A stretch of DNA of 8,671 bases from contig CAZFIO010000092.1 of NCBI GenBank assembly GCA_964519585.1, forward strand, positions 1 through 8,671. Reading direction: 5' to 3'. This document shows positions 1 through 6,394 of this stretch, one piece after another; within the stretch, counting starts at the first letter, position 1; each line of letters starts with the position of its first letter. The notes beneath the pieces were generated by a model that saw nothing but the letters and a program-made list of their open reading frames with translations, had not been told where the DNA came from and did not search any database. This DNA is from CAZFIO01 sp964519585. GTDB lineage: Bacteria > Bacillota > Clostridia > Tissierellales > Tissierellaceae. The position numbers and the translations under genes were made by a program.

Positions 1-639
1 AAAGTCATAACCTCCATATGTGGGGTTAGCCCTAGGGTTACTAGGGAAGACTTAAATAAGTTTTTTGAGACCTATACCAGGATCCTAGAAAATCATAGTA
101 TAATATGTGGCCTAGGAGACCTACCGGAAGGCCTTGATGAGGATATCTATTATAATTTAATTACAATGGCTAATAATAGGGGAAAAAGATTTATCCTAGA
201 TATCAGAGGTAAGGGCTTGTTTTTTGGACTAGATGGTGTTCCTTTTATGGTTAAAATGAATAAAAGTGAATTGGAGCATTTGACTAATATAGAAATCAAT
301 AATTGGGAAGAAGTAGTTAGCCTTGCTAGGGGGATTATAGAATCTGGTATAGAAATAGCCCTTGTTGATTTATATGAAGATGGAAGTGTTGTTCTAACTA
401 GGGACAAGGCCTATAGGCTTGAATCCACATATTACAAGGATGTCTCTTTAGGTGAAGATAAGGGTTATACTGTGGCAGGTTATGGTTTTGCTATGGATAA
501 GGGCTATGATTTTGAAACCACTATGAAACTGGCCCAGAGTTTTCGTATAGCCTACTCCTTAGGAGACCTATATAAGGTTGATATGGGAGATATAAAATCA
601 ATAATGTCCAATATAGAAATAATAAGTAGTGCTTATTAA
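1..639 (+). CDS. PfkB-family sugar kinase, FruK-like, 5' end outside window; catalytic GAGD motif absent
   Basis: The reading frame is open from base 1, so the gene starts left of the window; the ATG at 166 is internal, because codons before it already match the family. About 212 C-terminal residues are visible. They follow the 1-phosphofructokinase / tagatose-6-phosphate kinase pattern: a GLGDLPEG stretch (nt 109-132) like the family's SGSLPPG, then ILDIRG (193-210), then VKMNKSELEHL (250-282) like the family's IKPNxxEL. The family normally phosphorylates a sugar phosphate with ATP, using the Asp of a GAGD motif as base. Here the matching segment, nt 451-486, reads GEDKGYTVAGYG. Aligned on the following VAG(F/Y), the Asp position is Gly and the anion-hole glycines are gone. 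Either the protein is a non-catalytic homologue or the Asp at 457-459 acts from a shifted position. The next gene follows after ten bases. The N-terminal sugar-binding half cannot be seen, so the substrate is unknown. Confidence 0.82.
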   Translation, partial: KVITSICGVSPRVTREDLNKFFETYTRILENHSIICGLGDLPEGLDEDIYYNLITMANNRGKRFILDIRGKGLFFGLDGVPFMVKMNKSELEHLTNIEINNWEEVVSLARGIIESGIEIALVDLYEDGSVVLTRDKAYRLESTYYKDVSLGEDKGYTVAGYGFAMDKGYDFETTMKLAQSFRIAYSLGDLYKVDMGDIKSIMSNIEIISSAY

Positions 640-644
640 GGAGG
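638..644 (+). promoter_or_regulatory. Ribosome binding site deciding the isochorismatase-family start
   Basis: AAGGAGG, a near-perfect Shine-Dalgarno sequence, overlaps the stop codon of the kinase and ends five bases before ATG 650. It favours 650 over the in-frame GTG at 629, which lies inside the kinase gene with no good site in front of it. The arrangement suggests translational coupling of the two genes. Confidence 0.85.
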
Positions 645-649
645 GTTTT

Positions 650-1198
650 ATGGAGAAATATGTATTAAACAGGGATGATGTATGTTTATTGGTTATTGAT
701 ATTCAAGAAAGGTTACTTCCTGCTATGCTAGACCAGGATAGGGTAATCAAAAATAGCAAGATACTTTTACAAGGTGCCAAGGAGTTGGGTATACCTGTAG
801 TTGTAACTGAACAATATCCAAAAGGTTTAGGGGCAACTGTAGAAGATCTTAAGGCTTTGCTAGGAGATGCAAAGGTCTTTTCAAAGAACAGCTTTACAGC
901 CTATACAAAGGAAGTAAAGGAGGAATTGGAAAGGCTTAATAAGAAGAAGATTATAATCCTTGGTATGGAAACTCATGTATGTGTATACCAGACTACTAGG
1001 GACTTAATAATGGCAGGTTACCATGTTCATTTAGTAGGAGATGGAGTAGCATCTAGAACTAGAGAGAACTATCTAAATGGACTAGAATTAATGAAAGAAC
1101 TAGGAGCCGTGATTAATAATACAGAGACCATAATTTTTGACCTGCTTGAAATATCTGGGACCCCAGAGTTTAAAGTCATGTCAAAATTAATAAAATAG
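650..1198 (+). CDS. Isochorismatase-superfamily cysteine hydrolase
   Basis: A 182-residue protein of the isochorismatase-like fold, a usual length for single-domain cytoplasmic members (YcaC, ISOC1/2 and nicotinamidase relatives). The catalytic triad is visible: Asp17 in LLVIDIQ, Lys79 in VFSKNSF, and nucleophile Cys111 in GMETHVCVYQT. The Gly-Met-Glu-Thr-His-Val-Cys stretch resembles the ISOC1/ISOC2-type group more than true isochorismatases. No siderophore genes are nearby, so isochorismate is an unlikely substrate; an amide or ester hydrolase role is inferred, with substrate unknown. The start is ATG 650, supported by AAGGAGG at 638-644. The gene follows the PfkB-like gene by ten bases, so the two are probably co-transcribed, and a hairpin terminator lies about 70 bases after the stop. 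Confidence 0.93.
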   Translation: MEKYVLNRDDVCLLVIDIQERLLPAMLDQDRVIKNSKILLQGAKELGIPVVVTEQYPKGLGATVEDLKALLGDAKVFSKNSFTAYTKEVKEELERLNKKKIIILGMETHVCVYQTTRDLIMAGYHVHLVGDGVASRTRENYLNGLELMKELGAVINNTETIIFDLLEISGTPEFKVMSKLIK

Positions 1199-1266
1199 TA
1201 AGGAAACATTAGGAGAAGCTTGTATATTAAAATTAAAGATTAGAAGTGTCTTATTATTTACACTAT

Positions 1267-1292
1267 GAAGGGCAAGAGAAATCTTGCCTTTC
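1267..1292 (+). terminator. Hairpin terminator after the kinase/hydrolase operon
   Basis: An 11-bp stem (1267-1277 with 1282-1292, one G-T pair) closes a GAAA tetraloop; its core is GGCAAGA / TCTTGCC. The trailing sequence (CCTTTATATT) is only moderately T-rich, so termination may be incomplete. It sits about 70 bases after the hydrolase stop and about 25 bases before the next promoter, as expected at an operon boundary. Confidence 0.75.
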
Positions 1293-1294
1293 CC

Positions 1295-1324
1295 TTTATA
1301 TTAGGACCTATATTATGATATAAT
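1295..1324 (+). promoter_or_regulatory. Extended -10 promoter for the SbcD/SbcC-like operon
   Basis: TGATATAAT at 1316-1324 is a perfect TATAAT -10 box with the TGn extension of sigma-A promoters. A weak -35 candidate, TTTATA at 1295-1300, lies 18 bases upstream. Transcription would begin near 1331, giving a very short leader that holds only the ribosome binding site. Predicted by eye. Confidence 0.65.
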
Positions 1325-1334
1325 TTGGAGTTAT

Positions 1335-1344
1335 AAGGGGTGAT
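1335..1344 (+). promoter_or_regulatory. Ribosome binding site favouring TTG start at 1349
   Basis: AAGGGGTGAT closely matches the anti-Shine-Dalgarno complement AAGGAGGTGAT, with its G run eight bases before TTG 1349. The in-frame GTG at 1340 lies inside this site. GTG 1340 could only use GGAG at 1327-1330, which the predicted transcript start near 1331 would leave out. Confidence 0.65.
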
Positions 1345-1348
1345 TCAA

Positions 1349-2437
1349 TTGGTAAGTTTTATACATACAGGGGATCTTCATTTAGGCCTTCAATTCAAAA
1401 GTGTCTCTTTTGACAAGGACAAGGCTAGGATACGAAGGGAAGAGCTTTGGGGGACTTTTGAAAGAATTGTTGATTATTCAGCGGAAAATGATATGGATTT
1501 TTTATTTATAGCAGGAGATTTATTTGAAGACAAGTATTTTACACTGGGAGACATAAGAAGGATTAGGGATATCTTAAGCCAAGCGGAAAATGTACAGATA
1601 ATTATCATAGCAGGAAACCATGACTATATGGGAAAAGACTCCTTATACAGTAGAGTAGAATGGGGCCCCAATACTAGCATCTTTTCTGGTAAGGAACTTG
1701 AATATAAGGATTTTCCAGAAGAAAGGACTAGGATATATGGATATAGTTGGGATAGGCTGGAAATTAGGGATGATTCTATACTGGACCAATTACCCAATGA
1801 TGAGACAGACTATAATAAGATAATGATACTACATGGAGATGTTTACACCAAATCCAACTACCTGCCCCTAAGTATAGATAGGCTTAAGTCCTTAAATATG
1901 GACTATATAGGCCTAGGCCATATCCATAAGCCGGAGATATTTAATAAGAAGATTGCCTACTGTGGTTCACCAGAACCACTAGATTTTGGCGAAACAGGTG
2001 AAAGGGGATTTATCCAAGGAAGAATTGAAGATGGAGAAACAAACATAGAATTTGTTCCATTCTCTAGAAGAAGTTTTTATGACTTGGAATTGGAAATTGA
2101 TGAAACCATGTCCTATCTTGATATTTGCAATAAGATAAAAACTCTTGAAACAGGACTGATTGATAAAGACTTTTATAGGATAAAGCTAAAGGGATATGTA
2201 CAAAATGATATTGATCTTTCCAGCCTTTTAGACTCTCTAGGTGATAATTTTTATTATCTAGAAATTATTGACAATACAATCCCTGATTACGACCTGGAGC
2301 TACTAGAAAATGATTATAAGGACAATATAATTGGTATGTTTATTAAGGAAATGAAAGAAAAGGGGCTTAATGATCCTCTTGTTAAGGATAGCTTATACAA
2401 AGGTTTAGAAGCACTTCTAAAAGGGAGGCTTTTATAA
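1349..2437 (+). CDS. SbcD/Mre11/YhaO-like metallophosphoesterase DNA nuclease
   Basis: A 362-residue protein of the SbcD/Mre11 family, the nuclease half of a DNA end-processing and repair complex. All metal-binding motifs of the calcineurin-like fold are present in order: GDLHLG (Asp9, His11), AGDLFED (Asp57), GNHD (Asn90, His91, Asp92), LHGD (His162) and GHIHKP (His191, His193). The last third (from about residue 230) lacks these motifs and fits the capping/partner-binding region. The start is set at TTG 1349, giving MVSFIHTGDLHLG, the typical family N-terminus, with a good binding site just ahead; GTG 1340 would add three residues. The stop overlaps the start of the SbcC-like ATPase by one base (TAATG), so the two are translationally coupled. 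The short length and the type of partner favour the YhaO subgroup of Firmicutes over classical SbcD. DNA substrate preference cannot be read from sequence. Confidence 0.92.
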   Translation: MVSFIHTGDLHLGLQFKSVSFDKDKARIRREELWGTFERIVDYSAENDMDFLFIAGDLFEDKYFTLGDIRRIRDILSQAENVQIIIIAGNHDYMGKDSLYSRVEWGPNTSIFSGKELEYKDFPEERTRIYGYSWDRLEIRDDSILDQLPNDETDYNKIMILHGDVYTKSNYLPLSIDRLKSLNMDYIGLGHIHKPEIFNKKIAYCGSPEPLDFGETGERGFIQGRIEDGETNIEFVPFSRRSFYDLELEIDETMSYLDICNKIKTLETGLIDKDFYRIKLKGYVQNDIDLSSLLDSLGDNFYYLEIIDNTIPDYDLELLENDYKDNIIGMFIKEMKEKGLNDPLVKDSLYKGLEALLKGRLL

Positions 2438-4869
2438 TGAAGATAAGGGAATTAAACTTAATTGGATTTGGGAAATTCATCAATAAAAGAATCTTACTTA
2501 GGGATGGTATTAATATTATATATGGCGAAAATGAAGCAGGGAAGAGTACCCTTCATAGTTTTATAGATGGTATGTTTTATGGTTTTCTAAAACCCTATGT
2601 TACTAGGACCATATACCTAGATACCCATGAAAAATACAGGCCTTGGTCTGGTAGCAAATATGCAGGCACTATAAAGTTTTCATACGATGGGTCAGACTAT
2701 ACTATTGAAAGGGACTTTACCAAGGGAAATGAAAGCACCACTGTTTTAATAGATAGTACGGGTGAAGACATAGTAAATAATATTGATACTGGTAACAAGG
2801 GAAAGGTTTATCAGCCTGGTTATCATTTCTTTGGCTTTTCAGATGCTGTATTTTCTAATACCATATCTATCAAACAGCTAGGATCCAGAACTGATGAAAA
2901 TTTAGCAAGTGAACTTCGTGATAGATTGACCAATACTTCTTCAAGCCTTGATGACAACCTTTCTGTGGAAAAGGCTGTAGAAGACCTGAACAAGTCTTTG
3001 AAGGACATAGGGTCTACTAGGGCACCTACCTCTTACTACGGTAGGGTTGTGGCTGAATTAGATAGTCTTCAAATAGAAAGAGATAGGATACTAAGCTATA
3101 AAGATGAATATAATGAAATACTAGAAAAAAGTAAAGACCTAGATGAAAAATTAAAAAATGCAGAAAAGAATATGGAGAATTTGAAGGAAGACTTGGAAGA
3201 TGCCTTGATTATAGAGAAGAAGAATATCTATAAAAAGTCTTTAAGCATCCTAGATGAGATGGATGAACTTGAAGAAAAGGCAAAGCACCTTGAAAACTAC
3301 AAGGATATCTCCATGGAATCCTATACTCAAGGTGTAAGACTTAAGGATGGGATAGAAAATCTAGAAAATAGACAAGACCAACTAGATGATGATTTGATAA
3401 GGATAGAAGACCTATTAAAAAGCCTGGATGATAGTGAATCTAACAAAGAATTAGATACTAGGATGGAATCTGATTATTTGGAATTTGAAAACTTAGAAGA
3501 AGAGAAAAATAAGGCCCTAATATTAACAAGCAAGACTAATTCAGAATTTTTAAAAAGAGACTATGATAACATGGAAGGAAAGCTAAAAACTTTTAAACTT
3601 CTTTTGCTTATTGATTTATTGCTAGCTTTGGGTATAGGGGGATATGGGCTAATAAAATCAAACTTTTCCTTATTGGTTTTTTCTGCTTTATTTTTTCTAA
3701 TAGCCATTTTTACAACTTTGAGGATAAAAAACCTTAAATCAAGCACTGGTGATTTGAAAGAAAACTACTTAGAGGCTGAAAGAAGGTATAATGAATTAAA
3801 TGAAAAGATTGAAGACATTGAAGAAAAACAAAAATCTATACTTGAAAAATATAAGTTGGAATCAAAAATTGAATTTAAAAAGCTATATAGTGATAAGCAA
3901 ATGGATATATTTAAGGCTAGGGAAAGGGAGATTAATCTATCAGAAAATCTAAAGAAACAAGAGCAACTTAGGAAAGATCTTGCAGAAACTAAGTTACAAA
4001 TAGAAAATAGCAAGAAAAGCCTAACTAGAATTCTAGAAGAAAACTTATCTACAACTATAGAAGAGCTAAAGGAAGCTATGAATAAAAAGGAGATTTATAG
4101 GGGTCTAGTAGAGGAAATCAAGACAAAGAAGCTAGTCCTTGATAAAACCTTGGGGAACCATAGTATAGAGGGTCTAGAAAAAGATTTATCAGCTTATACA
4201 AGAAATATAGACAAGCTTGATATAAACCTAGATAGCCAGGAGCTAAAGTTACAGATTGAGGAAAAACAGGCCATGATTAATGATTTAAAAGTAAAAAGCA
4301 GCGGGAGCAATGAACGACTGGACATATTAAATAGGGAAGTTAAGAAATTGGTAGAAATAGATGAAGAGATTAATAGGAAGATTGACTTAAGGGAAGACTT
4401 AGATAAAAGGAGGCAGGCCCTTGATTTGGCCAAGGAAACTATAGAGCAACTTTCCAGGGATATTCATAAACAGTTTGCCCCCGAAATCAATGAAAAGGTT
4501 GGTAGAATAATTAAGACAATAACAAAGGGTAGATATGATAGTATTAGGCTTGATGATAAATTGAATTTGGCTGTAATTAACCCTGATGATAAGCAGTTAA
4601 TAGCTATTGATAGCCTAAGTGGTGGTACTATAGATCAACTGTATTTTTCTTTACGCTTTGGCATTACAGACACCATTGGACAGAAACAACCTCCCCTAAT
4701 CTTGGATGATTGCTTTATCCAATATGATAATAGTAGACTATCCAATATGATGGAATATTTATCAGAATTGGGTGAATCAAGGCAGATTATACTATTTACC
4801 TGCCATAAGAGGGAATACCAGAGCCTAAATGCTATGGGAAAAGACTTTAACTTAATTGATATATCCTAA
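2437..4869 (+). CDS. SbcC/Rad50/YhaN-like ATPase with membrane hairpin in the coiled coil
   Basis: An 810-residue ABC/SMC-type ATPase, partner of the nuclease just upstream. The N-terminal lobe has Walker A GENEAGKST (residues 30-38) and a Q-loop Gln147. Long charged coiled coil runs from about 205 to 385 and again from about 430 to 690. The C-terminal lobe has signature LSGGT (727-731), Walker B LILDD (754-758) and a CHK segment with His790 as the likely H-loop. In place of the Rad50/SbcC zinc hook there are two hydrophobic segments, about residues 387-406 and 409-429 (nt 3595-3724), long enough to cross the membrane as a hairpin. The only cysteines are at 759 and 789, so no CxxC hook exists. 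This layout resembles the YhaN group of Firmicutes. It implies ATP-driven DNA end handling at the membrane, which is inference. ATG 2437 has an AGGGAGG site at 2422-2428 and overlaps the upstream stop. Confidence 0.9.
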   Translation: MKIRELNLIGFGKFINKRILLRDGINIIYGENEAGKSTLHSFIDGMFYGFLKPYVTRTIYLDTHEKYRPWSGSKYAGTIKFSYDGSDYTIERDFTKGNESTTVLIDSTGEDIVNNIDTGNKGKVYQPGYHFFGFSDAVFSNTISIKQLGSRTDENLASELRDRLTNTSSSLDDNLSVEKAVEDLNKSLKDIGSTRAPTSYYGRVVAELDSLQIERDRILSYKDEYNEILEKSKDLDEKLKNAEKNMENLKEDLEDALIIEKKNIYKKSLSILDEMDELEEKAKHLENYKDISMESYTQGVRLKDGIENLENRQDQLDDDLIRIEDLLKSLDDSESNKELDTRMESDYLEFENLEEEKNKALILTSKTNSEFLKRDYDNMEGKLKTFKLLLLIDLLLALGIGGYGLIKSNFSLLVFSALFFLIAIFTTLRIKNLKSSTGDLKENYLEAERRYNELNEKIEDIEEKQKSILEKYKLESKIEFKKLYSDKQMDIFKAREREINLSENLKKQEQLRKDLAETKLQIENSKKSLTRILEENLSTTIEELKEAMNKKEIYRGLVEEIKTKKLVLDKTLGNHSIEGLEKDLSAYTRNIDKLDINLDSQELKLQIEEKQAMINDLKVKSSGSNERLDILNREVKKLVEIDEEINRKIDLREDLDKRRQALDLAKETIEQLSRDIHKQFAPEINEKVGRIIKTITKGRYDSIRLDDKLNLAVINPDDKQLIAIDSLSGGTIDQLYFSLRFGITDTIGQKQPPLILDDCFIQYDNSRLSNMMEYLSELGESRQIILFTCHKREYQSLNAMGKDFNLIDIS

Positions 4870-4871
4870 AG

Positions 4872-4895
4872 TTAAGGTTTAAGATTAAGGTTTAA
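4872..4895 (+). repeat. Tandem direct repeat, 11-mer twice, in the gap after the ATPase
   Basis: TTAAGGTTTAA occurs at 4872-4882 and again at 4885-4895, separated by GA. A diverged third copy (4937-4952) overlaps the ribosome binding site of the next gene. No hairpin or terminator is visible in the gap. The repeat may be slippage in AT-rich DNA or a binding site; nothing in the sequence decides. Confidence 0.6.
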
Positions 4896-4916
4896 ATGTT
4901 CTAATCTACAGTTCAA

Positions 4917-4922
4917 TATAAT
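4917..4922 (+). promoter_or_regulatory. Possible -10 box inside the operon
   Basis: A perfect TATAAT stands 37 bases before the ATG of the small phosphoesterase, but no recognisable -35 box or TG extension accompanies it. In DNA this AT-rich it may be chance. If real, it would let the phosphoesterase and CYTH genes be transcribed apart from the nuclease pair. Confidence 0.3.
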
Positions 4923-4959
4923 TAATGTTAAAGTAGAAGTTTAAGATTGAGGTGATTAA

Positions 4960-5652
4960 ATGATATACGGAATAGGTGACCTGCATTTTGATTTTTCTAA
5001 AAAAAAACCAATGGATATATTCGGAGACAACTGGATTAATCATGAAGAACAAATAGTTAACAACTGGAAAGAACTAGTGAAGGAAGAAGATCTAGTCTTA
5101 ATAGCTGGAGATGTTTCCTGGTCCTTAAGATTAAACCAGGCGTATTTCGACTTGGAAAGAATAGATAAACTACTGGGAAAAAAAATCATAAGCAAGGGTA
5201 ACCATGATTATTGGTGGGAAAGTTTGAGCAAGATGAATGGGTTAAACCTTCCTTCTATATCATTTCTTCACAACAATTTCTACCAATACAAAAATACCAG
5301 CATCCATGGCACTAGGGGTTGGTTATCTAGGGATAGTGATGATTTTAAGCCGGAGGATGAAAAAATATTTAACAGGGAGCTTTTAAGACTAAAGATGTCA
5401 CTAGACTTAGGAAAAGATATGTTAGTAGAAAAGAAAATAGTTATGATTCATTATCCGCCTTTTAATAAAGATTCAAGTCCAAATGAGTTTGTTAAGCTTA
5501 TGAGGGATTATGGTGTGGATATATGTGTCTACGGCCACCTACATGCAGATGGGCATAAGTATGCAGTAGAAGATACTATAGAAGGTATAAAATTTCACTG
5601 TATATCAAGCGACTATATAGGATTTGTGCCAAAATTAATTTTAGGTAATTAA
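4960..5652 (+). CDS. Small metallophosphoesterase, COG1768-like phosphohydrolase
   Basis: A 230-residue calcineurin-like phosphoesterase with the full two-metal motif set: GDLHFD (Asp7, His9), AGDVSW (Asp51), KGNHDYWW (Asn81, His82, Asp83), HYPPF (His164) and YGHLHADG (His193, His195). The KGNHDYWW and HYPPF forms and the total length fit the Firmicute predicted phosphohydrolases of COG1768 and differ clearly from the SbcD-like gene upstream. No signal peptide or membrane segment is seen, so it should be cytoplasmic. It has no capping domain, so a small phosphate-ester or nucleotide substrate is more likely than DNA, but the true substrate is unknown. ATG 4960 follows GAGGTGAT at 4949-4956. 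The gene is 90 bases after the ATPase gene and 48 before the CYTH gene, in the same direction with no visible terminator, so co-transcription is likely. Confidence 0.88.
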   Translation: MIYGIGDLHFDFSKKKPMDIFGDNWINHEEQIVNNWKELVKEEDLVLIAGDVSWSLRLNQAYFDLERIDKLLGKKIISKGNHDYWWESLSKMNGLNLPSISFLHNNFYQYKNTSIHGTRGWLSRDSDDFKPEDEKIFNRELLRLKMSLDLGKDMLVEKKIVMIHYPPFNKDSSPNEFVKLMRDYGVDICVYGHLHADGHKYAVEDTIEGIKFHCISSDYIGFVPKLILGN

Positions 5653-5689
5653 ACTATGGGAGTCTTACACTTTTCAAATAAATACTTTT

Positions 5690-5697
5690 GGGGTGAT
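5690..5697 (+). promoter_or_regulatory. Ribosome binding site deciding the CYTH start
   Basis: GGGGTGAT lies with its G run seven bases before ATG 5701. The in-frame ATG at 5656 starts four bases after the previous stop with no Shine-Dalgarno sequence, and would add 15 residues ahead of the family's N-terminal ExExK motif. Confidence 0.75.
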
Positions 5698-5700
5698 GGT

Positions 5701-6246
5701 ATGGAGCTAGAATTGGAAGTAAAAGTACTTGGCATGGATATAAAAAAGCTAGAAAATCAAGTAATTCAACAAGGTGGAAGCCTAATAGCTGATGAAGAAC
5801 AAGTAAATATTTTGATTGATTCAAAGGAAAAACCTATAAAATCTTACTTGGATGCTTATTTTAGGATTAGGGAAACTAGAGATTTATTAAATGATAAAAC
5901 AAATATAGATCTAACCCTTAAGAAAAATATAGGAATCAAGGCCATAAGGCAAAACCAAGAGTTGAATGTAAAGATTGATGACAAGGATACTATGCTTAAA
6001 ATATTGAAGGACTTAGGTTTTGATAAATTGGAAGTTGGCTATAAAAAAAGAAGATCTTATGATTTTATGGGGGCTAGGCTAGATTTTGATACCTGGGATA
6101 AAAATATGTATCCCTATCCTTATATGGAAATAGAGGTTATGCATATTAAGGACTTACACAAAATTACAAAAGCTCTTAATATTCCTCAAGATAAGATTTC
6201 TACTAAGTCTATTAAAGAACTAAGAAATGAACTAAGCTTAATATAA
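5701..6246 (+). CDS. CYTH-domain protein (CyaB / thiamine-triphosphatase-like)
   Basis: A 181-residue single CYTH domain. This triphosphate tunnel fold includes class IV adenylate cyclases, thiamine triphosphatases and inorganic tripolyphosphatases. The lining residues appear in order: N-terminal ExExK (Glu4, Glu6, Lys8), YFRIRET (Arg55, Arg57), LTLKK (Lys74, Lys75), Glu87 in NQELNV, KKRRSY (Arg117, Arg118), LDFD (Asp128, Asp130) and YMEIEV (Glu143, Glu145). All are consistent with an active metal-dependent enzyme. The domain spans almost the whole protein; no CHAD domain or membrane segment is attached. CyaB-like annotations are usual for such proteins, but cyclase and triphosphatase activities cannot be told apart here; hydrolysis of a triphosphate is the more frequent role in bacteria. 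The start is ATG 5701 on ribosome-binding evidence. It follows the small phosphoesterase by 48 bases and appears to be the last gene of the operon, though no terminator is seen. Confidence 0.88.
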   Translation: MELELEVKVLGMDIKKLENQVIQQGGSLIADEEQVNILIDSKEKPIKSYLDAYFRIRETRDLLNDKTNIDLTLKKNIGIKAIRQNQELNVKIDDKDTMLKILKDLGFDKLEVGYKKRRSYDFMGARLDFDTWDKNMYPYPYMEIEVMHIKDLHKITKALNIPQDKISTKSIKELRNELSLI

Positions 6247-6394
6247 TATATCCCCAAAATAAAACAAAATATGATAAAATATTACTGTACTAACAATTTA
6301 TTACTTTAGTGCATAAGGTATTTTTAAAACAAGCTAGTAAACATTAAAATGTATAAATCATAAGGACATTAAATTAATCTTAAGAAGGTATATT
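6247..6394 (+). promoter_or_regulatory. Leader region of the GGDEF-EAL gene, with candidate -10 boxes
   Basis: This 148-base gap separates the CYTH and GGDEF-EAL genes. TGATAAAAT at 6272-6280 resembles an extended -10 box, and TATAAA at 6352-6357 is a second, weaker candidate; neither has a clear -35. An AAGAAGG ribosome binding site sits at 6382-6388. I see no cyclic-di-GMP riboswitch fold and no strong terminator for the upstream operon. Confidence 0.35.

Noticed and set aside
629..649. Upstream GTG start for the isochorismatase-family gene
   Set aside because: It lies inside the kinase gene with no binding site in front; ATG 650 has AAGGAGG at proper spacing.
3595..3724. Zinc hook (CxxC) in the coiled coil
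   Set aside because: The segment has no cysteine; the only cysteines of the protein are in the C-terminal lobe.
2823..4433. Several minus-strand open frames inside the ATPase gene
   Set aside because: They are Ser/Leu/Phe-rich shadows of the coiled-coil coding strand, without binding sites or recognisable domains.
5656..5700. Upstream ATG start for the CYTH gene
   Set aside because: It has no Shine-Dalgarno sequence, and the extra 15 residues precede the ExExK motif that normally opens the domain.
6247..6394. Cyclic-di-GMP riboswitch before the GGDEF-EAL gene
   Set aside because: No riboswitch-like conserved core or stable paired stems could be found; only short AT-only inverted repeats such as ACATT/AATGT at 6341-6352.
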